The notes below the pieces were generated by a model. It made no database searches. It was not told the DNA's origin and saw only the letters and a list, made by a program, of their open reading frames with translations. Shown here piece by piece: positions 1 through 6,729 of a stretch of DNA of 64,000 bases; positions within the stretch are counted from its first letter, which is position 1, and the number at the start of each line of letters is the position of its first letter. Made by a program: the position numbers and the translations under genes. The DNA lies in the NCBI RefSeq assembly GCF_019039035.1, contig NZ_JAHNZT010000024.1, positions 60,229 through 124,228 of the forward strand, read 5' to 3'. This DNA is from Citreicoccus inhibens. GTDB lineage: Bacteria; Myxococcota; Myxococcia; Myxococcales; Myxococcaceae.

Positions 1-122
1 GTACCCCGTCCGCAATCGTGAGAGGGTTCTGGTGCCGCTCTGCCCTCGAACGCTCAGTTGCGGAGTCGGGTGGGGCCGGCGCGGTTTGCCTTGCACCGGC
101 CATTTCACGCAGGGCGTGGGCT

Positions 123-614
123 ATGCTCTGGCGCATGGCTCCGTTCGACTGGTCCACGCGGCTTCTTTCGGTTCGACAGTCATGGCTTCGCTGGTTGCTG
201 GGTGCCGCCAGTCTTCTGGTGGCATCGTCCGCCTGGGCCGGGAGGGCGGTGGAGGACCCCGATGCGGAGTTGAGAGAAATTCTCATCGTGAATGTCCTGG
301 TCGTGGTGGTCGTCCTGGGGCTGGTGTTCCTGGGACTCAACCAGTCCAAGGGCCAACGCCTCGTCCCCATCGCCTTGGGAGTCCTCACCGGCGTGGTGCA
401 GGCGTGCGCCGGAGTCGCGGGGTTGCTCTTCTTCTTGGCCGGGTCCATCCGAGCCCTGCTCCACAGTGGCTCCACCTCGGTCGATGGCGCGGTCACCTTC
501 GTCCTGTGCACCAGCGGCTTGCTGGCCCTCGGGCTCTATGAGGTTCGTGTGGCCTGGCGGGCTCGGGCCCCGGCAGCGGCCCCTCCTTCGTCGCCGCCAG
601 GTCCGGTCAGCTGA
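123..614 (+). CDS. small membrane protein of unknown function
   Basis: The predicted protein is 163 aa from the ATG at 123; a second in-frame ATG at 135 would give 159 aa. The N-terminus looks like a signal peptide or first membrane segment ending near a SAWAG cleavage-like site. Hydrophobic segments follow that begin ILIVNVLVVVVVLG, GVVQACAGVAGLLF and VTFVLCTSGLLALG, so three or four membrane passes are likely. The C-terminus is a short Ala/Pro-rich tail. No family is recognised. Its 3' end overlaps the 3' end of the convergent gene by 8 bp. Confidence 0.6.
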   Translation: MLWRMAPFDWSTRLLSVRQSWLRWLLGAASLLVASSAWAGRAVEDPDAELREILIVNVLVVVVVLGLVFLGLNQSKGQRLVPIALGVLTGVVQACAGVAGLLFFLAGSIRALLHSGSTSVDGAVTFVLCTSGLLALGLYEVRVAWRARAPAAAPPSSPPGPVS

Positions 615-2076
615 ACAGGCGGGTGGAGCCTTCGCAGGAACGACAGGCTCGGACCCCGGGGTTCGAGTAGTCGCGAATCATGGCGTCCATGACTTCGTCC
701 GCGTCCTGGAACTCGTACAGGCGCAGTCGGAAGCCGCAGGCCCAGCAGTAGATGGCGCTGCATGTGTCGCAGATGTGCCAGCGCCTCGCGAGCGACGGGA
801 ACCGGCCGTGTACCGCGTCGCAGGTATTGCACATCAGGTTCCGGCTCGACTCCTCCGGGTTCGGCACGTTCCACTTGTAGATGACCCGCTTGCGCAACAC
901 GTAGTTGTCTTGAAACTCCGTGTTCAAGGTCTGCAAGTTGTTCACGTGGTACTGCATGTAATGCAAATGCGACGTCGCCGGGAAGGCCGCCGCCAGCATC
1001 CCAAGGTGGTTGTTGTAATAGGTCGTGATCGTCTTCGTCCAGGCGTGCGACTCCTGGTCGTGCCCGTGCAACTGCTTCAGCGAGTTCCCCAGCGGGACAT
1101 GGAACGGGAATCTCGCGCGCACCATGTCTTGATAGGGAATGGGCACGCAGTACCCCGTCCGCTGATTCTCCAACATGAACGCCGGCGTCGAGGTGTTGAA
1201 GTTCGGGTCGTACACCAACGTCGCGAACAGGCTCGTGTTGAACGAGATGGGGAACCCTCCGCTCCCCACCAGCGAGTCCACGTCGTGGTCCGTGCCTCGG
1301 TAGAGCAGCAGCCTCCCCGCGCTCTCCATCTCCACCCGCATCGCGGCCCGCAGGCTCCGGATGAGGATGTCCACCCGCGTGCGGATGGGATTGTTCCCGT
1401 TGAGTCGCTGGCCCAGCGAAATCTGGCTCGCCACGTTCACGGGGTTCAAATACCGGAACCCGGACTGACGGGCTCCCGCGCGCAGGATGTGGGCTCGGAA
1501 CAGCGCCAGCTCCGGGTTCGCCAATCTCCAAATCTGCGCGCCTGACAGCGGGAAGTGCTGCTCGTGCACGGTCAGCAGGGGGCGCAGCTTGTCGGTGATG
1601 AGCACGTTCATCCCGAGCGAGCAGTTCACGTTCTCCGCCGCCAGGTTGACGGCCGGGTCCACGATGGCCGCCTCGTACTGTGCCATCGGCTCCAGGTCCC
1701 ACTGGTTGAACGCCGCGAGCGTCTCCTCCTGCTCCATCAGCGCGTTGAGGTACATGACCTCGTAGAGCGTCCTGGGGATGAAGATGAGCCCGTAGACATG
1801 GGGGTGAATCGTGGCGTTCCGGTTGGTGAGCTGTTGCTGGACCGTGGTCGCGCGGTTGCGCACCGCTTGCTCCACCGCCGTGAACGCTTGTCCCTCCAAC
1901 ATCACCCCGTTCGCCACGTTAAGCCGGTGCTGGTGCACCACATGGAACGGTGAATGGGGATGCAGGATGTTCTGGTAGATGTTTCGGTATTCCGCGCTGC
2001 TCAGCCGGCCCAGGGGATGCCCCGGCCGACTCTTGATGACAACGAACTCCCCATAACCATCCGGTACGAGCGGCAT
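607..2076 (-). CDS. unknown 489-aa protein with C-terminal cysteine-rich zinc finger
   Basis: No family is recognised with confidence. The last about 75 residues carry four CxxC pairs (CNTC, CDTC, CWAC, CRSC), the spacing of a treble-clef or RING-like double zinc site. The middle of the protein (about residues 250-290) has LLLYRGT followed about 20 residues later by SFNTSLFA. This order resembles the arginine and Ser-Thr-Ser motifs of ADP-ribosyltransferase folds, but no clear catalytic ExE was found, so that is only a possibility. There is no signal peptide, so the protein is probably cytosolic. The sequence is less Ala/Arg-rich and contains more Asn, Tyr and His than its neighbours, which may indicate a different origin. 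Confidence 0.7.
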   Translation of the reverse strand: MPLVPDGYGEFVVIKSRPGHPLGRLSSAEYRNIYQNILHPHSPFHVVHQHRLNVANGVMLEGQAFTAVEQAVRNRATTVQQQLTNRNATIHPHVYGLIFIPRTLYEVMYLNALMEQEETLAAFNQWDLEPMAQYEAAIVDPAVNLAAENVNCSLGMNVLITDKLRPLLTVHEQHFPLSGAQIWRLANPELALFRAHILRAGARQSGFRYLNPVNVASQISLGQRLNGNNPIRTRVDILIRSLRAAMRVEMESAGRLLLYRGTDHDVDSLVGSGGFPISFNTSLFATLVYDPNFNTSTPAFMLENQRTGYCVPIPYQDMVRARFPFHVPLGNSLKQLHGHDQESHAWTKTITTYYNNHLGMLAAAFPATSHLHYMQYHVNNLQTLNTEFQDNYVLRKRVIYKWNVPNPEESSRNLMCNTCDAVHGRFPSLARRWHICDTCSAIYCWACGFRLRLYEFQDADEVMDAMIRDYSNPGVRACRSCEGSTRLFS

Positions 2077-2161
2077 CGCGTGGGACCCCCATCCCAGGAC
2101 CGACTGCGCGATAGCCTATCAAACACTGGAAGACGTGTTGGCGCGGGAGCGCCCGCGCGGC

Positions 2162-2806
2162 TCAGGACCCCGAGGGTGCGGGCCGCAGACCCGACGCGAC
2201 GAGTCCATCCAGCGCGGCCATGACCGGGTTGTAGTCCACGCTGGTGCGAAACAGGTTCTGGTGCAGCAGGAGTCCCAGGTAGCTGCCCATCAAGGTGTGC
2301 GCCAGATGTTGCGGCTCCATATCGATGCGGAACTCTTGCGTCCGCTGGCCGTAGCGCAGGATGCCGGCGAGCACCTCCACGTAGAGGGCGATCTTCTCGC
2401 GGATGGCCTCGGCGACGCGGTCGTTGGACTCGGCGGACTCGGCGGCCACCAGGCTGAAGAAGATGCCGTACTCGCGATGCTGCCCCAGGAAGTGCGTGGT
2501 GCGCCGCATGAACGCCAGGAGTTGCTCGCGCGCGGGCAGCTTGCGGTGCTCGGTGAGCAGGTCCACGAACTCGCGGAGGTAGCGCTCGTGCAAGTCCGCG
2601 ATGGCGGCGAGGAGCAGGTCCTCTTTCGTGGGGAAGTGCCAGTAGAGCGCGCCCGGCGTCATCCGGATGGCGCGGGCGAGGTCCGCCATCGTGGTCGCCA
2701 GGTAACCGCGTCGCGCGAACAGCGTGATGGCGGCCTCGAGAATCTCAACCCGAGTCCGCGCCGCGCGCTCCTGCTTGATTTCACGCTTCGCTGGTTCCTT
2801 ATTCAT
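2162..2806 (-). CDS. TetR-family transcriptional regulator
   Basis: The protein is 214 aa, normal for the family. Residues about 18-65 form the TetR helix-turn-helix, with TRVEILEAAITLFARRGY, TTMADLARA and GALYWHFPTKEDLL all visible. The rest is an all-helical ligand-binding and dimerisation domain of unknown specificity. It starts 20 bp downstream of the metallophosphoesterase stop on the same strand, so the two are probably co-transcribed and the regulator may control that pair. The effector cannot be told from sequence. Confidence 0.93.
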   Translation of the reverse strand: MNKEPAKREIKQERAARTRVEILEAAITLFARRGYLATTMADLARAIRMTPGALYWHFPTKEDLLLAAIADLHERYLREFVDLLTEHRKLPAREQLLAFMRRTTHFLGQHREYGIFFSLVAAESAESNDRVAEAIREKIALYVEVLAGILRYGQRTQEFRIDMEPQHLAHTLMGSYLGLLLHQNLFRTSVDYNPVMAALDGLVASGLRPAPSGS

Positions 2807-2826
2807 CTACCCATCAAGCCTACACC

Positions 2827-4038
2827 TCAGGCGAGCAGCGTCACCTTCACGATTTCCGGCGGCGCGCCCACGCGCAGCGGCGGACCCCAGAAGCCCGTGC
2901 CTCGGCTGACGTAGAGGTGATTCTCGCCCTGCTGGAAGTGGCCCTGGTCATTGCGCCAGATGGCCGCGACCGCGAGGGTGAAGGGGAAGAACTGGCCTCC
3001 GTGGGTATGCCCGGAGAGTTGCAATCCCATCCCTGCCTGGGCGGCCTCGGACCAGTTGGAGGGCTGATGCGCCAGGAGGACCGAGGCGCGCGAGAGGTCT
3101 CTCCCCGCGGTGGCCGCGCCCAGGTCATAGCCTCGCGCGCCGCCTCGGTTGCGCGCGGACCAGTCATCCACCCCCACCAGGTCGAACGAGGCCGCCGCGT
3201 CACCGATGCGCACGTGGCGGTTGCGCAACGTGCCAATGCCCAGGCCCTCCAGCGCCTGGGTCCAGGCGTCCGCGTTCCAGTAGTACTCATGGTTGCCGGT
3301 GACGAAGTAGGTGCCGGCCCGCGAGCGCAGGTTCGTCAGCGCGGAGACCGCCGGACCCAGGCCCGACACCGTGCCATCCACCAGGTCGCCCGTGATGGCC
3401 ACCAGGTCTGGCTTCAACGCGTTGCACCGCGCCACCAGCTCATCCATGAAGCGCCGCTGGATGATGGGGCCCACGTGGATGTCGCTCAGGTGGACGAGCG
3501 TGAAGCCATCCAGCGCCTTGGGCAGTCCTGGCAGCCGCACCGCCACTTCGCTCACCACGGGCGGATGGAACGCGCGCCACGCGCCGTAACCCACCACGCC
3601 GCTGGTCGCCAGCACCGCGCCGCTCGCTCCGGCTCGGGCGAGGAACAGGCGGCGGGCCTCGTCGACCGGAGCGGGAGCCGGGGGCGTGGGCGCCGCGGCC
3701 GGTGTCTCACGCGCCGCCTTGCGTGCCTGGAGCTTGCGGCCGAGGGCCTTCACTCCGTCCACCGCGCCCAGCGTCAGCAGCAGGTAGATGGCGATGCCCA
3801 TCCAGGTCCACACCACCGTGGCCATGGAGAGCAAGGCATTGAGCGGCAGCAGGCGGGTCACGAACCACGAGAGGGTGAGCGGCAGGCACAGCGCGACGAG
3901 CAGCACCTTGCCCGCGCGGTGCCACGCGAGGCTCCCGGACGTGTCCCGGAACAGTCGCCGGTACAGGTAGATGTGGGTGAATACCGTGAGGACGCCGATG
4001 ACGAGCACGAAGAAGACGAAGCGCAGCGCGGTATCCAT
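2827..4038 (-). CDS. membrane-anchored calcineurin-like metallophosphoesterase
   Basis: The protein is 403 aa. The first about 110 residues contain three or four hydrophobic segments, followed by a basic Ala/Pro linker and a Tat/anchor-like stretch (RRLFLARAGASGAV). The catalytic domain (about 165-400) has the ordered metal-binding motifs of the YkuE/YaeI type: HLSDIHVGP, GDLVDG, GNHEYYW and GHTHGGQ. Relatives hydrolyse phosphodiester or pyrophosphate bonds, some on lipid substrates such as UDP-diacylglucosamine. The substrate here is unknown. The TetR gene follows after 20 bp. Confidence 0.92.
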   Translation of the reverse strand: MDTALRFVFFVLVIGVLTVFTHIYLYRRLFRDTSGSLAWHRAGKVLLVALCLPLTLSWFVTRLLPLNALLSMATVVWTWMGIAIYLLLTLGAVDGVKALGRKLQARKAARETPAAAPTPPAPAPVDEARRLFLARAGASGAVLATSGVVGYGAWRAFHPPVVSEVAVRLPGLPKALDGFTLVHLSDIHVGPIIQRRFMDELVARCNALKPDLVAITGDLVDGTVSGLGPAVSALTNLRSRAGTYFVTGNHEYYWNADAWTQALEGLGIGTLRNRHVRIGDAAASFDLVGVDDWSARNRGGARGYDLGAATAGRDLSRASVLLAHQPSNWSEAAQAGMGLQLSGHTHGGQFFPFTLAVAAIWRNDQGHFQQGENHLYVSRGTGFWGPPLRVGAPPEIVKVTLLA

Positions 4039-4139
4039 GGGCTCTCAATACTCACGGGCCACGGGCCCGTCGCAACGAATTCAGAGTGAAGAATCGTCAA
4101 GGCGCGTCCAGACGAGGCTCGCCCGCCCGGCGCGCGGGC

Positions 4140-5117
4140 TCAGAGCTTGAGGCCCTTTCCCAGTCGGCGCAGCAGCGGCTCGACGTCGCTGTCGCTCAAG
4201 CCCATCTCCTTCAACTCCAGATGTTTCAAGTGGGGCAGCGCCTTGGGCGACTTGAAGGCCAGGGCGCCTTCCTCGCTCAGGTCATTGCCAGACAGCTCCA
4301 GGCGCTCCAGGGCATTCAGCCCCTTGCTCCGCGCCAGCGCCGCCGCGCCCTCGTCACTCAGCTCGTTCCGGTTCAACGCGAGCTGCTCCAGCGTGCCCAG
4401 GGTCTTGCACTTCGTGAGCCCTTGCGCGCCCTCGTCGCCGAGGCGAGCGCCGGAGAGGAAGAGTCGCTTCAGGGCGAGCCGATTCGACGCGAGCGCCTGG
4501 GCCAGCACCTCGGGGTCCGCCTCTTCCAGTGACAGGCTGAGGACGCGCAGGCCCGTCAGCGTGGGGCTCTTCACCAGGGCCATGACGCCGCCCTCGGAAG
4601 GGGCACGGAAGGACAGCACCTCCAGCCTCCCGACGTGGGGCGCGAGCGCCAGCGCCTCCGCGGCGGCCTCCACGCCCGGGCCTTGGATGCGCAGCCAGGT
4701 GACTTGCTCGAACCAGGGCTGAGCCGCGGCCTCGGCGAGCGACCTCCCATCGCGCGTCTCCAGCGTCACCTGCCGCACGGGCTCGCGCGCGAGCAGCTCC
4801 TTGCCGTGCTGGGCCAGCGCCTCTTCCGGGAGTGAGAGCGATTCGACGTAGCCGCGCGTGAACTCCCAGCGCTGGGCGCCGAGCTTCCGCAAGGGCTCGA
4901 GCCAAGCGGAGCTGTGGTCGGCGAGGAGGTCCTCCGCCCTGCGGTTCAGCGTGCGGCGGCGCGCGGGGTCCAGCTTGCCGGTGAGCGCCACCTGCGCCTG
5001 GATGAAGTCCGCGCGGGGCGCGTCCGTCTCTCGCAGCGCCGCCGCGTGGGCCAGACGGAGGGCGTTGTTCGCGGGCTCGGCGGCCACCCGGGAAATCCAC
5101 TTCGCGTCGTCGCTCAT
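4140..5117 (-). CDS. leucine-rich-repeat protein with TIGR02996-type N-terminus, coupled to the RT gene
   Basis: The protein is 325 aa. The chosen ATG (5117-5115) overlaps the reverse-transcriptase stop as ATGA, which implies translational coupling. The first about 45 residues match the short TIGR02996 repeat-companion pattern: RLAHAAALRETDAPRADFI then QAQ. A middle section follows, and then about six leucine-rich repeats of the ribonuclease-inhibitor kind (for example LEQLALNRNELSDEGAAALA and LERLELSGNDLSEEGALAF). No enzymatic domain, signal peptide or membrane segment was seen. Its position directly behind a retron-type RT makes it the leading candidate for the effector or a partner of that system. 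A role in defence is inferred from position only. Confidence 0.85.
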   Translation of the reverse strand: MSDDAKWISRVAAEPANNALRLAHAAALRETDAPRADFIQAQVALTGKLDPARRRTLNRRAEDLLADHSSAWLEPLRKLGAQRWEFTRGYVESLSLPEEALAQHGKELLAREPVRQVTLETRDGRSLAEAAAQPWFEQVTWLRIQGPGVEAAAEALALAPHVGRLEVLSFRAPSEGGVMALVKSPTLTGLRVLSLSLEEADPEVLAQALASNRLALKRLFLSGARLGDEGAQGLTKCKTLGTLEQLALNRNELSDEGAAALARSKGLNALERLELSGNDLSEEGALAFKSPKALPHLKHLELKEMGLSDSDVEPLLRRLGKGLKL

Positions 5118-6532
5118 GTGGCGAGCAGCTCCTTCACCTCGCGCTGCCAGGTCTCGCCCAGCTCCGGGTGCACCATGCGGACATAGGCCGCATAGCCCTC
5201 CAGCCAGCGCCGGAAGTCGGGGCGTCCTCGCGCCTGCGAGTCCACGCCGTGCTTGCGGCAGTTGGCCAGGATGGCCTTGAAGCGGCGGCGCTCGTCGCGG
5301 GGAATGGACACGCGCTCGTTCACGGTGAGGCCCGTCACGCGCTGGCGTCCGCCCTGGCGCATCACCCGGCGCTTGGGCCCGTTCTCCGCGAAGCCCTCCT
5401 GCTGGAGGATGGCGTTCACCCACCAGAAGAAGCGGCCCAGGCGCTCGGGCGGCTGGCGGAAGGAGAACGACAAGTCATCCGCGTAGCGCGTGTACGTGGC
5501 GCCCACCTTCGCGGCCAGCGCGGCGAGGCGCGCGTCCATGCGACGACACACGAGGTTGGCGATGGCGGGCGACGTGGGCGCGCCCTGGGGAAGCACGCCG
5601 GGCCACGCGACCGTGCCGTCCGGCAGCTTGGCGCGGTAGGTGGTGAGGCCCGCCAGCGCGGTCGCGACCTCCTCGCCGTAGCCATGCGCCTCGAAGAGGC
5701 CCTTCACGCGGCGGAAGTGCACCGAGGGGAAGAAGTCCTCCAGGTCCACGCGCACCACCACCGTGGCGCCCACGTGGGGCTGGGCGTTCGTCACGGTGGA
5801 GCGGCCGGGCACGAAGCCGTGCGCGGCGGGGTGCGACGGCATGCGCGCGAGCACCTGTTCCAAGAGCGCGCGCTGCGCGGCCTTCAGCTTGGGGCGCGGC
5901 GCGCTCAGGCGTCGCACGCCACCGGAGCGCTTGGGGACCTCGAACTCGACGTAGCTCGAACCGGACTCGGCGCCCGGGCGCATCAGCGCGTCGAGGTCCG
6001 CGGTCCCGAGGCCCAAGAGCTTCGCCACGTCCTCGCGCGTGCGCAGCGGGGGCAGCGCCTCGGTGACGGGAGGCGGGCGCTTGCGCACGGCCTTGCTCGT
6101 CTCGGGAAAGAGCCCGTAGCTCCAGCCCGTGGGGTTCCAGCCGCCGATGGCCCAGGGGTGCGGATGGCTGGGCGGCTCCTCGCGAGAGTCGGGGGGCGAC
6201 ACGTCCGCGAGCCCCAGCTTTCGCACCGCGGCCCGCGCGGACGCGCTCACTCGCGTGTCCGGGTCCTTCACCAGCCGGCGCAGGAGCCGCGCGGCGCTGG
6301 TGCGGTCGAGCAAGAGGGGAATCAGGCGCGCGGCCCGCAGGCGCTCGCGCGCGTCCGGGCTGCGCACGCGGCTTTCGATGGCGTCCTTCCAGGCGCGCGC
6401 GACGTAGAAGCGGGCGACCTCGTACTCGGCGAGGCCCTGGTTGTGCTCGAGCAGCTCGACGATGCGGTCGAAGCTGGCCTCGGGGTCCATCATCAGTGGC
6501 TTGAGCTCCAGGAGGAGTCCAACCAGGTTCAT
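5114..6532 (-). CDS. ret: retron-type reverse transcriptase with helical N-terminal extension
   Basis: The protein is 472 aa from the ATG at 6532 (MNLVGLLLEL), with GGAG about 10 nt upstream. The open frame extends further 5', but that part overlaps the predicted RNA. Ordered RT motifs are visible: DLEDFFPS (263-270), PQGAPTSP (315-322) and the catalytic YADD (350-353). The two retron signatures are also present, NAxxH as NAQPH (249-253) and VTG (399-401). Residues 1-110 are helical and resemble HEAT repeats (ARLLRRLVKDPDTRVSASAR). Retron RTs copy the msd part of a cognate RNA into multicopy single-stranded DNA, which remains 2',5'-linked to a guanosine. No maturase domain or diversity-generating repeats were seen, which argues against a group II intron or a DGR. 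Confidence 0.9.
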   Translation of the reverse strand: MNLVGLLLELKPLMMDPEASFDRIVELLEHNQGLAEYEVARFYVARAWKDAIESRVRSPDARERLRAARLIPLLLDRTSAARLLRRLVKDPDTRVSASARAAVRKLGLADVSPPDSREEPPSHPHPWAIGGWNPTGWSYGLFPETSKAVRKRPPPVTEALPPLRTREDVAKLLGLGTADLDALMRPGAESGSSYVEFEVPKRSGGVRRLSAPRPKLKAAQRALLEQVLARMPSHPAAHGFVPGRSTVTNAQPHVGATVVVRVDLEDFFPSVHFRRVKGLFEAHGYGEEVATALAGLTTYRAKLPDGTVAWPGVLPQGAPTSPAIANLVCRRMDARLAALAAKVGATYTRYADDLSFSFRQPPERLGRFFWWVNAILQQEGFAENGPKRRVMRQGGRQRVTGLTVNERVSIPRDERRRFKAILANCRKHGVDSQARGRPDFRRWLEGYAAYVRMVHPELGETWQREVKELLAT

Positions 6533-6561
6533 GTGCCAGGGCTCCAGGGCGGGAAACCGCG

Positions 6562-6716
6562 GCTCCTGGGACCGCCGCCACCTGCACGGCAGAGGCGGAC
6601 GAGGTCGAGGAAGCCCGCAAGGCGGACCTCGTACCGCGTCATTCTTCAATGGGAATCAACGGCAGCCGCGACGTGACATCGCGGACGGAAGGCTGGCTGC
6701 ACGCGGCCCCAGGAGC
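6562..6716 (-). ncRNA. predicted retron msr-msd RNA
   Basis: On the minus strand the segment begins GCTCCTGGGGCCGC (6716-6703) and ends GCGGTCCCAGGAGC (6575-6562). These arms pair over 14 bp with one G-U wobble, like the a1/a2 inverted repeats that bound retron RNAs. Five nucleotides inside a1 is an AGC (6698-6696) that could carry the branching guanosine. A 6-bp hairpin follows (ccgcga/tcgcgg, 6684-6666), as expected for msr. A 12-bp hairpin with one bulge (6637-6595) would be the msd stem. The order a1-msr-msd-a2-RT is the standard one. The msd would be roughly 60-65 nt. The exact ends and branch point are not proven. Confidence 0.75.
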
Positions 6717-6729
6717 GCTCCGGATTCCA

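Noticed and set aside
292..1545. Long plus-strand open frame opposite the zinc-finger gene
   Set aside because: It is antisense to a better gene and its translation is the low-complexity Arg/Val/His type made by GC-rich shadow frames.
2917..4089. 390-aa plus-strand frame opposite the metallophosphoesterase
   Set aside because: Antisense to a protein with all catalytic motifs; composition is typical of a shadow frame.
5114..6532. Group II intron maturase or diversity-generating retroelement RT
   Set aside because: No maturase/endonuclease domain, no intron-like RNA domains and no template/variable repeats were seen, while retron motifs NAxxH and VTG and the a1/a2 structure fit a retron.
6562..6716. 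Simple transcription terminator for the HEAT-AKR gene
   Set aside because: The 14-bp pairing arms are about 127 nt apart and enclose two more hairpins, which fits msr-msd better than a short terminator.
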